In this document: positions 8,956 to 18,485 of the stretch, in pieces
Numbering within the stretch: the first letter of the stretch is position 1
Layout: each line of letters opens with the position of its first letter
Assembly (NCBI GenBank): GCA_014885115.2
Contig: WKLE02000063.1
Location: 1-24,294 of the forward strand
From: Asterionellopsis glacialis
Taxonomy: Eukaryota > Bacillariophyta > Plagiogrammaphyceae > Rhaphoneidales > Asterionellopsidaceae
DNA length: 24,294 nucleotides
Direction: 5' to 3'
Made by a program: the position numbers and the translations under genes
Notes under the pieces: generated by a model
What the model was told of the DNA's origin: nothing
Database searches by the model: none
The model's input: the letters and a program-made list of their open reading frames with translations, nothing else

Positions 8956-11917
8956 TGTTAATCATAGCACCATTGGTAGTATTAGTAATGGTAGTGGAAA
9001 ACAAGACACTCGTAAAGATAAAATTACCATTTGACAAATGCAATTCTACGTGATCATCCACAACTTTTCCAGATTGAATACCAGGTATACCAGAAACAAA
9101 TTTGCCCTCCTTCCATACAGAAACACCACTCTCTGTAATGTTGATATTATTATTAGCATACCACCCCTCCTCCTGTTGCTGCCATTGCACATTTCGACCA
9201 TTTGGAGAAGTCCTGCTAGATAAAGCATTGGTAAAAGGTATAGCAAGAACAGCCTTGGTGTTGGGAGGAATAGTTAATGAATGAGTATATAGAGCCATCT
9301 TTCTGTCATCCTGTTCTTCGAATTTCCACGAAGACAATACATGCCCATGCGGAGTAGCAACTCTTGCATCGACGTGCGTCAGATTAGAGTGACCAACGGA
9401 TGGTGAAGGTCGTATGGAAATATGTGAGTATCCTGGCTTCATAGGAGTGATACCGGCAACGAATTTATAGAACCAACTTGATACACTACCAAACATAATA
9501 TGATTTCGACTATTCATTCGGGGGCCGTCTGTATCACTGTTCCATTTTTCCCACACAGTTGTGGCTGGTTCGTTCTCATTATCTACCATATATCCCCAAC
9601 TGGGATAGGTTGTTTGTAATGCCAAATCTAAAGCAACATTACCATAGCCTGAATTGGATAGCACTTCCATGAGGAACTTAATACCAATTATACCACATGT
9701 CGTGTGACCTGCATTCGTCACTTGAATGTCCTTGACAAGGTATGATAGTAAATCTGGTAATACGTCTTCCGGGACAGCACCAATTGTGAGTGGTAATGCC
9801 TGTTCTGTCTGTAAGCCAGACTTGTAAACACCTGCAGTCTTACTGTAGAAGGCGGCATGATACTCTTGGGTTAGTTTCCTCTTGAGGGCCTCACAACGAT
9901 GTGCTTGGGCGGGTGCATCAGGATGGGAAGAAGCAGCGAACAATTCTGCACCTAGTTGGAGATCATATAGAAAAGCAAATGCTCCAGTCAAATGATAGTC
10001 TGCCTTTGGGTGGGGTGGAGGTGGAACCCAATCACCGAAGCCAGTGATGAAATTCTTGATGCCAGTTTTATTATAGTTGGACTCGAAATAATCAAAAAAT
10101 CGAACTAGAGGATGGTGATGACGAAGAACAATGTCCTTATCGCCATAATGCCTCAGCATTACCCAAAGAAGTACAGGATATGCACTTTCCCAGTTAGGAG
10201 CACCATGAGAACGTCCCAATGCTGGCACTATCTCCGGAACACTACCATCATCTGCTTGAGCATCGACAATTTGTGTTAACCAATGGGTATAGAAGGCACC
10301 CATACCAAAGTTGTACGCTGCTTCCTCTGCAACGAGTGCAGCATCGCCCAACCATCCCTTCCTTTCATCACGCTGATCACAGTCTGTAGGGACACTCATT
10401 AGATTTGTCTTTTGGCCCCATACTACGGCATGTTGAATCTTGTTGAGGACAGAATTTGAGAAAAGCAAAGATGATGTCTGACGGACATCAGAGTGCAGCT
10501 CAATGGCTTCAATGTCTTCCTCGTTTAAAGGGTATCCGAGTCCTGAAATCTCCACGTATCGAAAACCGTGTTGTGTAAACGTGGGTGTGTAGCTTTCTCC
10601 CTTGGGGTTGCCACTACAGATGTAGGTGTCGGTAGCTTTTGCACCGCGGAGATTGCCAACATAAAGACTACCATCTTTTGGTCCGTAGGGTGGGTGTGTC
10701 AAGGCTTCTCCATGTCGCAACGTTATATTTGTGCCTCTATTGCAAATGAATCGTTTCAATCTAACCACAGCTGCCTGATTTTGTCCAAAGTCAAATACTT
10801 GTACACCAGAGGAAGGAGACGTCACACTAAGTGGTGTGCGAGAGGCGATATGACGAATAGGTTCAAATAATTGTGATGATAAAGGAGAGCTATTGGCAAT
10901 CGAATTTGCGGGACTGGCCAATGACCAGTTTTTTGTATCAAATCCCACAGAAGTCCAGCCATGCAGATTTTCGGAAACACGCGAGTCAAAAACTTCACCA
11001 TGATATAAAGAGTTGTAAACAATGGGACCTGCAGAGACGCGCCAAGTATTAAGGTTTGAAGCATCGGCGGAGCTAAGAAGAATTGGCTTACCATCTACCT
11101 GAAGTTGAACCAAAAGCTGAGGTGGTGAATCTTCACAGACAGTATTTCCAGTTCCCGGAGGAATTCCGCAGGACCACCAACCATTACCAAGCATCGCCCC
11201 CAGTGCGTGATTGCCTTGGCCCCTGTTTATATGTTTAGTCACGTCATGTGTGGAATACCAAATACGTTTAGCATAATCTGTCCAGCCTTGATCGAGCCTA
11301 TGGTCGCCAACTTTGATGCCATCCAAAAAGATTTCGTGGTATCCGATGCCAGAAACGAATAAAGTGGCATGACTAAGCGCTTTAGGTGCCATAAATTCAC
11401 TACGAAGCAAATTCTTGATATCTCCACCCGTAATCCAGTCTGCCTTCCACTCATCTCTTGACAAAAGTCCCGTGTGAAAACAGGAAGAACCTGTTGTTAC
11501 CGATCCATCATCTAAAGTAACAATTACACGCCAAAAGTACCGCGAGTCGCTTACTAATATTAATCCATTACAGCGTTCAGCTACGAGCGGCACAAGAGTC
11601 GTTTCTGACGATTCTACAGTACCACAATCCCAAAGCTTACCATTTTGAAAAGTAGGTGAATTCGAAATTTGAATTTGAAATGATCTTTGAGATACACCTC
11701 GACGAAGAGGTTTTGAATGAGATGAGATTAAAAGATCAATTTGCCAAGAGAAACGAGGATTTGGGGTGTCAATTCCAAGAGGACAATCTAGATACTCAGT
11801 TGTGAGCGATGAAATTGTAAATTCAGTCCTTGGAGCTCCGGTCTCCTTTCCCGCAACAAAGGCGAAACGAAACAAAAGTATGAAATAAATAATCATGTTG
11901 ATTCCGTGAAAGAACAT
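8903..11917 (-). CDS. secreted alpha-L-rhamnosidase, glycoside hydrolase family 78
   Basis: This 1004-residue single-exon gene starts at ATG 11917 (a second Met at residue 8 is an alternative). A hydrophobic segment at residues 8-22 followed by AG indicates a signal peptide, so the enzyme is probably secreted or wall/vacuole-bound. GH78 enzymes hydrolyse terminal alpha-L-rhamnose by inversion. The family's hallmark appears as DCDQRDERKGWLGD at 512-525: by homology D512, E518 (general acid), W522 and D525. GFGDWV is at 626-631, and TTVWEKW supplies the likely general base E790. Upstream beta-domains include VFDFGQNQAA at 374-383 and RHGEALTHPP at 401-410; a C-terminal beta-domain follows about 825. 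The stop and roughly the last 16 residues fall in the segment duplicated from 4195-4695, so this tail is probably recent. No introns are seen. Confidence 0.94.
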   Translation of the reverse strand: MFFHGINMIIYFILLFRFAFVAGKETGAPRTEFTISSLTTEYLDCPLGIDTPNPRFSWQIDLLISSHSKPLRRGVSQRSFQIQISNSPTFQNGKLWDCGTVESSETTLVPLVAERCNGLILVSDSRYFWRVIVTLDDGSVTTGSSCFHTGLLSRDEWKADWITGGDIKNLLRSEFMAPKALSHATLFVSGIGYHEIFLDGIKVGDHRLDQGWTDYAKRIWYSTHDVTKHINRGQGNHALGAMLGNGWWSCGIPPGTGNTVCEDSPPQLLVQLQVDGKPILLSSADASNLNTWRVSAGPIVYNSLYHGEVFDSRVSENLHGWTSVGFDTKNWSLASPANSIANSSPLSSQLFEPIRHIASRTPLSVTSPSSGVQVFDFGQNQAAVVRLKRFICNRGTNITLRHGEALTHPPYGPKDGSLYVGNLRGAKATDTYICSGNPKGESYTPTFTQHGFRYVEISGLGYPLNEEDIEAIELHSDVRQTSSLLFSNSVLNKIQHAVVWGQKTNLMSVPTDCDQRDERKGWLGDAALVAEEAAYNFGMGAFYTHWLTQIVDAQADDGSVPEIVPALGRSHGAPNWESAYPVLLWVMLRHYGDKDIVLRHHHPLVRFFDYFESNYNKTGIKNFITGFGDWVPPPPHPKADYHLTGAFAFLYDLQLGAELFAASSHPDAPAQAHRCEALKRKLTQEYHAAFYSKTAGVYKSGLQTEQALPLTIGAVPEDVLPDLLSYLVKDIQVTNAGHTTCGIIGIKFLMEVLSNSGYGNVALDLALQTTYPSWGYMVDNENEPATTVWEKWNSDTDGPRMNSRNHIMFGSVSSWFYKFVAGITPMKPGYSHISIRPSPSVGHSNLTHVDARVATPHGHVLSSWKFEEQDDRKMALYTHSLTIPPNTKAVLAIPFTNALSSRTSPNGRNVQWQQQEEGWYANNNINITESGVSVWKEGKFVSGIPGIQSGKVVDDHVELHLSNGNFIFTSVLFSTTITNTTNGAMINKQQYETHRSNKPFIRLG

Positions 11918-12677
11918 CGTGATGGGGCACCACTGATCACGAATGGCGACAACCTGAATTTTCTAAAATCATAACGAAACTTCTGAATACTGTGCATTCT
12001 TTGTTTTAGTATGATTTTGAGATCCTAACTGACAAACAAATAATATTCTTGAGATGTCAGTCAAAGAAGACATGCATGTTCGCTTTGCTTGACAAGTTTT
12101 CTTTTTTTTCCGTCTCAGCGATTTACATCCAGTAATGATACGTCATTTCAACCCCCTGTACCTGGTACCTGTTAGACCTTTTTTACATCGTGCACTCGTA
12201 TTGTTTGCTGATTTTCTCAAGGGCGTGATCATGGAGGGAGAAATAATTAAGGCCTCGTAGCTCGTACATNNNNNNNNNNNNNNNNNNNNNNNNNNNNNNN
12301 CCTCTCCAGAGAGTATTCAGAAATAAAATGCCACGTCGATGACGAATTTCCAGTACTGTACATACGTTGAAACTATGTACCGTACAAGCATTACGAGCTA
12401 CAGTATCTTGGTAATTGGTAGGTCCTACATCGATCTAACTGGGTCCTCCTGAAGAAATGAAGTTTCAACTACGGTGTAGTGCAGTGTAAAGAGTTAAGAT
12501 ACTGTGAACATACTGTACCTTTTACTAACTGTATTGAGTTGTTGAAAGTTTTATCAGGATCTTGCCCCACAAGTGATTCCAATCCGTGACCTTGTTGATC
12601 AAAGTTTCTACAAGGAAGTGCACTGTTCATAAAATAATCACCAAAGAAGGAACTTCAAAAGTGAGTTAGGAACAATA
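11918..12677. other. divergent intergenic region with assembly gap
   Basis: This spacer lies between the start of the rhamnosidase gene (minus) and the start of the LRR gene (plus). It should carry both promoters. No coding sequence is recognised on either side of the N run. TAC(A/T)GTA heptamers occur at 12354-12360, 12399-12405 and 12511-12517, and GTACCTGGTAC at 12158-12168. A small gene hidden by the gap cannot be excluded, since a 31-base N run may not reflect the true gap size. Confidence 0.6.
12270..12300. other. assembly gap (31 N)
   Basis: Thirty-one consecutive undetermined bases. The true length of missing sequence is unknown, and the order of the flanks depends on scaffolding. 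Confidence 0.99.
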
Positions 12678-15008
12678 ATGATGAAACAGGATAACGATGA
12701 TGAAAAGTCTGGTAAAAGTAGGAGAGGTATATACCATGATGATGAAAACCATAAATCCTTAAATCCACCACTTCGACGAGATGTTAAAAATTTTCCAACA
12801 GATCTGACTGAGACAGATGATATCACCAATGACAATGAAGAAGAAGCTGACATTGAAGCAAGTTTTGTTGCTGGCGATTCTCTAGAATTAGTTGAACAGG
12901 CCGCAAGTGGAGGAGAAGCCATGCAATCAAGTCGAGGACAATCTGGAGAAGACACTAATTCTGTAGCAACTCCATTTGAAGGTGTCCTTGTTAAGAGTCG
13001 AGAAGAGAAAGTTCGAGAGGAATTGGCAAACAATGCAGTTGACGCAATTGACGTGCGACCCGATAAACCTGACGAAAGGAGTACTCGCAGAAATGTCAAG
13101 TTGTATCTTTACTGCTGCATTTTTTTGCTTTTAATAGGAGGAGGTATTGTGGCTGCCTTTTTGGGCACAAGAGATTCTTCTAACGGCCAAGAAGCTGAAG
13201 AGAACGGAAAGATCGGTGATGCTATTGTGTCAGAATTGCCTAGTATTCTACCATCGTCTGTACCAACGCTGAAACCTTCTTTGGCGCCAAGTTCACTTCC
13301 TTCTTTTTTACCTTCAACATCTTTCGCACCCAGCAGCGAGAGATTTGGCCAAGTTCTGTTTGCAATTGAATATTCTTTTGGGGAATCATATTTTGCTACA
13401 TTCCCTCTGGAGGACAAGTTGTCACCACAATACAGAGCAGCAGAGTGGCTCGCAGACCAAGATATATTTGTTCAATATCCTTTGACTTTGACCTCCCAAA
13501 TTATCGAATTCTCACAAAGGTATGCAGCAGTCGTCTTGTACTATGCAACCGGTGGTGAGGATAGTTGGATTAATAGTTGTAACTTTCTTTCTCCTGTTCA
13601 TGTCTGCGAGTGGAATTGTCCTCCGGTACTAGGAGATGGCGAAGAGAATTTTGCTTTCGGCCAACCTGCAGGTATTTCTGCCTGTATAGACTCCGGGGTC
13701 GATGCTTTTGGTTTATACGCTACGATTCTTTCAATGCGTAAGTTTTGGACTGTTCTTATTTTCTACTGTATTAGCTCTCGCTAAAGCTTGTTTTATTGGA
13801 TGAGAAGGATTTTCTAATATTTTTTTTGTTTTTCGATCGTGAAACAAATTTCAGCTGGAACTAATATGACAGGTACTATTCCTAGTGAAATTGCCTTCTT
13901 CTTTACCTTATATGCTCTAAGCTTGCCTTTAAATAATCTGTCGGGTCCATTGCCCATTGAATTGTACACTTTGCAATTTCTGCAACTTCTTTGGTTGCCT
14001 TTCAACCAAATCAGTGGAACGATCGCTCCCGATATAGGACAACTCACGGGTTTACAACAGTTTTGGATGACAAACAATTTGATAACTGGTACAATCCCCT
14101 CTGAACTTGGTCTCGTAACAAACTTAATTAACCTCAACTTGGCAAACAATTATTTGAATGGAACATTAGCAGAAGAAATTGGTAACTTGTCAAACTTGGG
14201 TCTTTTTTTCATTTCAGATAACGAGATGACTGGCAGTGTACCCGAGAGTTTTTATCAAATGAGAAATTTACGCAATCTCGACATGAACAATAATTCAGGT
14301 TTTACTTGGAACTTGGTGGATGATTTTGGTGATATTTATCCAACCATGGAAGGTATGAGTTTATCTGGTGTCAAGATGAATGGGACCATACCTGATTCGT
14401 TGTCAACCATGAGTAATCTGAACGTGTTGGACCTAACATATTGTGAACTCTACGGTACAATTCCAGCATCTATTGTTCAATTATCCAATATGAATGCCTT
14501 GAGTCTACATGTGAATTCTCTGACTGGGGAAATTCCTTCGGATTTTTGGAATGCTCCAAGTCTTCATACTTTGGATTTGTCCTACAACCAATTGGTCGGT
14601 ACCCTTCCTTCCTCCTTGGGAAATTCATCCAATATGCTTATCTTTAATGTAGCAAGTAATTTATTGACTGGAACAATTCCAGAGTCGTATGCATCATGGA
14701 GTAACCTAGGTACGTCTCAAGAGGAAGCGTAATTTTGTCCTAGAGAGTATTTTCTATGGTTGTCAAACGATTATTCACATGTATCATGCCTGACAAGATG
14801 TGTTTTACAATCCTTTTTTTGTTTTCCTTGTATTTCAAATTCAGTTTTGTTTTCGGCAGCAAACAATTTCTTAACAGGAAGTCTGAATTTTCTCTGTGAT
14901 GCTGTTCCTGGGGTCAACTCTGGTGCAGATTGTTTTGGAGAAATTGTGTGCGATTGTTGCCAGTTATGTTGTGACCCATTTGATGCTTGTGACCTTCCAA
15001 CGCCGTAA
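12678..15008 (+). CDS. diatom-type single-pass membrane protein with leucine-rich repeats (three exons)
   Basis: Exons 12678-13737, 13855-14709 and 14845-15008 join to 692 residues; both introns are phase 1. Residues 1-138 form an acidic, probably cytosolic region. A membrane helix spans about 141-163 with RRNVK before it, predicting N-inside/C-outside. A Pro/Ser linker (LPSSVPTLKPS-like repeats) covers about 188-220. A family-type block with YYATGGEDSW and paired Cys leads into about a dozen plant-like LRRs (LxxNxLxGxIPxxI; for example LTGTIPSELG). The end is Cys-rich (CDCCQLCCDPFDACD). There is no kinase domain. Such proteins form large families in diatoms and are thought to act in surface recognition or adhesion; the ligand is unknown. 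Splicing into exon 3 restores SNLVLFSAANNFLTGSL, a proper repeat. Confidence 0.92.
13738..13854 (+). other. intron 1 of the LRR gene
   Basis: GTAAGT donor and TTTCAG acceptor, 117 bp, phase 1. Splicing changes ATG C + CT into the codons for M-P and leads directly into PGTNMTGTIPSE, the first clear repeat. The unspliced frame stops after 15 further codons. A TACTGTA heptamer lies inside at 13764-13770. Confidence 0.93.
14710..14844 (+). other. intron 2 of the LRR gene
   Basis: GTACGT donor and ATTCAG acceptor, 135 bp, phase 1. Splicing gives SNLV followed by LFSAANNFLTG, keeping LRR spacing. A second possible acceptor (GGCAG, ending at 14859) is 15 bp downstream and in the same frame, so a five-residue-shorter isoform is possible. 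Confidence 0.9.
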
Positions 15009-15336
15009 AGTACGTACCTTTCTCTTCAAAATGAAAATAAACTTTCAAGATGTTTCATTCGAGTGAATAAAGAAAGGAGACCAAAATATTTGAAAGGAGA
15101 AAATTTTATACTAATATTTGTGACAAAGTATTAATTATTTGTTATACTATTCTAAAATATAGAACGAGATCCAAGTTTTTTTGTGTCTTGTCGAACAGTC
15201 ATCTTTATCATTCTCGTTCGTCCCCCCGTTCGTGTCCGTCCTTTCTATTTTTTACATGGAGCCAACATGACTTTTTGTATTTCCCAAAACAAAGCAAATC
15301 CTCATTGAAACAAGATGATTTTCTTATAATTTTTTT
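15009..15336. other. convergent intergenic spacer
   Basis: A 328-bp AT-rich spacer between two convergent stop codons. It holds the 3' UTRs of the LRR gene and of the minus-strand PWWP/Tudor-like gene. I see no gene, repeat or clear terminator in it. Confidence 0.7.
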
Positions 15337-17313
15337 TTATTTTCTTGCTACTGCTCTTGTTTGTTCAAGCGACAAGATCCATTTTTGTAAAGATTCTGCT
15401 GTTTCTTCATGTTGTTTTAATCTTAAAAGTTTCTGTTCATCACCTTGTAGAAATTTTTCCAACCTATAGGGTGATAACTCTAATTTTTCAACCAACTCTT
15501 GTTGTATATAATCTTCCATTTTCATGTCTTGTCTTGCACACTGTGTTGCAATCATTTGTCGTACATTTATGGCTAATTGTATGTGTTCCTTGGTCATTAC
15601 TGACTTACTATGACCACCACCACCACTACCGAATGTACTTCGTCTCCTTCGTTTGGAGGATGATTGACCTTCTTCTAACTTTTCCATTTCACTTAAACGT
15701 TCTTCCAGTTTTCGTTTCCAACCTTGTGTTTCAACTTGATCCTTCTCCTCCTCCTCTTTTGTTCTTGTGCATGTCGTTTCTTTTTCTTCTTTTAAATGTT
15801 TCCCCCTTTTTTTTTCAACACCCTTGTATCGATGCAATATATCCATGGGTGCAAAGAATGGTTCACCATTTTTATCTTTTTGTTCTTGTATTTTTTGTTG
15901 TAATTTTTCCATATTTTGACGTATCGTTTTTCCTGTTCGTTTGGTTTGTGCCTTGACACCCGCACCAAAGGATAAGTTACCCTTGCTTGTTCGTAATATA
16001 AAACTTTGTATAGGTCTCATGTGGGCATTACGTACATTGATGAGTTGATTTGAGAATTTTTTATTCTTGTATTGTACACGTCGTATGGGATGATCCTTTT
16101 CTAAATATTCACCATTGTCCAATACCAAGACGGGTGATCGTTTTGCATTCACAGATAATATAGTGGCACGTCGTTGTCCTTGCTTGGATCCTGCCACAAA
16201 CATAATGTTGGTATATTCAATGACATCTCCTACGCATAATTCTTCTTGCTTATGTCGTAAGGGTAACATGACTTGATCATCGTCGTCGTCACTCTCGGCG
16301 TGTTCGCTGCCTTGGGTAGCAGGTGTGGTTGTGGTATCTTTTTGTTGTGTTTGTAGTGCTTTTTCTTTTGGGATAGTATCCTTTTGAGTGTCATCTTTTG
16401 AAGAATCCTTCTCCTCTTCTTTTGGTAATGTTGTTCTTGTCTTTTTTTGGTTCTGTTTCGTATCTTCTCTTGTTTGAACATGGTCTAAAAGTCGTTGTAA
16501 AAATATTTCTTCAACTTTAATTTCCAACAGGCTAAATTTTTTAGCACTCTTCAATTTGTCTAAATACTCCTTCATAGTTTTGGGACACCATTGTTGTTGT
16601 TGTTGTACTTTTTCACCAACTTGTTGTTGTAGTGGTAATGACTTGTCGTCCTTTGTGTCATTATCATTCTTCATTTCGTCTTGTTTTTGTAAAGTATTCT
16701 TTGGAAAATTCTTTTGTTGTGGACCACTTTCATTGTACTTCCATACTTGACTGGTCAAGACTAATTGACGCAAATTGGGTTCGAGGGTACCCATATATTG
16801 AATCAAAACATATTTGGAGGTATCCCATGAAGTGGGTATATCTAATCCAATAGCTTCATCCTTGTTACAGAGTCGACATGGATACACATGACGTTTTTTC
16901 CTTCGTGTTTCGGAATGCCAATGCAATTCATCCAATGAGGGCATGTGAAGTGGAAAGGGAATGTTTTGTACTTTACGTTGTACAAGTTTCATGTCAAGTT
17001 GAGTTACTGGATCGTCTTGTTCAGTTTGTTGTGATTGTTCAGTTTGTGATTGTTTCTTGGATGATGATTCTTGTGATTGTTGTGATTGGAATGTTTCATT
17101 CTCCTTTTCGTAAAGACGAGTATCAGTATTCGTAGTAGTAGTAGTAGTATTCGTCGTCGATAAAACAGTCGTAGATTCTTGTGAAAATGGTTGATAATCC
17201 AACATTTTTTCAAAATCTTCATCTTCGGATGAATCGGATTGTGTTAATATAGCTGGTAAAAAGTCATTACGACTACTATTCGTACGTCTTTTCGAAGAAG
17301 TTGCCCTTATCAT
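15337..17313 (-). CDS. PWWP/Tudor-like low-complexity protein, copy 2
   Basis: A complete intronless gene of 658 residues. I start it at ATG 17313; the frame is open a little further upstream but only from TTG. The N-terminal 110 residues are basic then Ser/Thr/Gln-rich. A PWWP-like block follows at about 129-195 (LHW...VYPCRLC...DEAIGL at 152-157...VLIQYMGT...KYNE). WCPK at 242 starts a helical block ending near LLDHV. A Tudor-like block spans about 359-414 (GDVIEY at 362-367, RRATILSV, LDNGE at 398-402, PIRRV). The C-terminal half is Lys/Glu-rich and probably coiled, with SKRRRRS as a likely nuclear localisation signal, ending in a helical segment. It is a paralog of the gene at 1-1623. Nuclear chromatin binding is inferred, not shown. 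It is head-to-head with MCM5. Confidence 0.87.
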   Translation of the reverse strand: MIRATSSKRRTNSSRNDFLPAILTQSDSSEDEDFEKMLDYQPFSQESTTVLSTTNTTTTTTNTDTRLYEKENETFQSQQSQESSSKKQSQTEQSQQTEQDDPVTQLDMKLVQRKVQNIPFPLHMPSLDELHWHSETRRKKRHVYPCRLCNKDEAIGLDIPTSWDTSKYVLIQYMGTLEPNLRQLVLTSQVWKYNESGPQQKNFPKNTLQKQDEMKNDNDTKDDKSLPLQQQVGEKVQQQQQWCPKTMKEYLDKLKSAKKFSLLEIKVEEIFLQRLLDHVQTREDTKQNQKKTRTTLPKEEEKDSSKDDTQKDTIPKEKALQTQQKDTTTTPATQGSEHAESDDDDDQVMLPLRHKQEELCVGDVIEYTNIMFVAGSKQGQRRATILSVNAKRSPVLVLDNGEYLEKDHPIRRVQYKNKKFSNQLINVRNAHMRPIQSFILRTSKGNLSFGAGVKAQTKRTGKTIRQNMEKLQQKIQEQKDKNGEPFFAPMDILHRYKGVEKKRGKHLKEEKETTCTRTKEEEEKDQVETQGWKRKLEERLSEMEKLEEGQSSSKRRRRSTFGSGGGGHSKSVMTKEHIQLAINVRQMIATQCARQDMKMEDYIQQELVEKLELSPYRLEKFLQGDEQKLLRLKQHEETAESLQKWILSLEQTRAVARK

Positions 17314-18485
17314 TCTTTTTGTGGATTTGAATATTTTTGGAAACAAACGAATAGCGTCTCTTTTTTTTTCTTTTTACTCTGTTAATCTGATGGAACGCAA
17401 ACTGAAAAAACAAAAAAAACACAGCTTTCAAAAATTACACTTGTTTGTATTTTGACACTGCACAAAAGCAGTCCAATGTGTAACTGCTGCTGTTGATGCT
17501 TTTCAAGCAAAAGAAAATGAATTGTATATGTAATGAATGGAAGAATGCTGCAGCTATATAATCTACAGTAGTAGCGGTGAGAGGATTTTAGGTTTTTTGT
17601 CCTTGTCGTCGTTATTGATTTTTGCAGAGAATTTGTTGATGCGGTGAGTAAGTGAGTGATACATTGAAATAAGGTATAAGGTAATTGTTATTTTTCATCA
17701 TTTTCATCTTTCTAAAAGAATAATATTTGATAGATATATGATAGTGGCGTTAAAAAAAGTTATATTATTTCAATTTATATTTTTTAGAGATACCCTATTA
17801 TAGTATCGTTCACTACAGTACTCGTACACTGCACAAGCACAAAAGATTTTTTCCTACGCCAAGGAGGGAGTCAGATGAGGATCTACTCTTCTTGTTGTTC
17901 CACGGCGGTCGTCCGGGTCTGCTGAGAAAAGCAAGGGAACACTACTGTTAATACTTGTGGGTTTCTGGCGCGGCGCTCTCCTTGGGTCCTCTCTCTAAGA
18001 GAGGTCCTACAGTAGTACCATTACCTATGTTTATTGGTACCTGGTACAGATCATCTGATTGACTTTGTGTACCTGGGTACGTCGGCTTTCTATGGAACAT
18101 TAAATTGGCGCGCCGAATGTTCAATATTCAGTAAGGTATAGGTATATACTTTTGAAAGTTCCTCCTACCGAAAAAAATTTCGCCACAGACTTGAGAGTTT
18201 CTGTGTTTTTCAAACCCCCCAAAAAACTTGTCAGTGCTTGTATTTACTAGAGTCCTACTGTGTCTGAACGACAAACCAGACGACAACCACGAGACCCCTA
18301 CCTGTAAAGCATACATCCATTATTAAGTTACACACAAGAGAGAGCAAGAAGAAGATCCATCTCTGGGCGGTACAAGACATTTGACTTTTTGATACTATAC
18401 GCAACACCCTTATTGAGAATCATATCCTTTTGTAATCAACACGAAAGGTTTGTTTCTCTTTGTCAACACAAATAACTCGTCCATC
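17314..18485. other. divergent intergenic region / bidirectional promoter (MCM5 side)
   Basis: This 1172-bp spacer separates the head-to-head PWWP/Tudor-like gene and MCM5. It holds the GGCGCGCC palindrome at 18107-18114, a second GC-rich motif (TTCTGGCGCGGCGC, 17963-17976), TACAGTA heptamers at 17564, 17814 and 18008, and GTACCTGGTAC at 18037-18047. No coding sequence is recognised; the small minus-strand frame near 18128-18316 has no protein character. Confidence 0.6.
18105..18114 (+). promoter_or_regulatory. E2F-like element TTGGCGCGCC upstream of MCM5
   Basis: ATTGGCGCGCC resembles the E2F consensus (TTTSSCGC, with one substitution). It lies about 370 bp upstream of the MCM5 start codon. 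MCM2-7 genes are classic E2F targets in plants and animals, which supports the call, but no binding evidence exists here and the transcription start is unknown. Confidence 0.45.

Noticed and set aside
15345..15956. 203-codon hydrophobic plus-strand frame that looks like a membrane protein
   Set aside because: It lies wholly antisense to the Lys/Glu-rich C-terminal half of the gene at 15337-17313; antisense of Lys/Glu/Gln codons gives Phe/Leu/Val.
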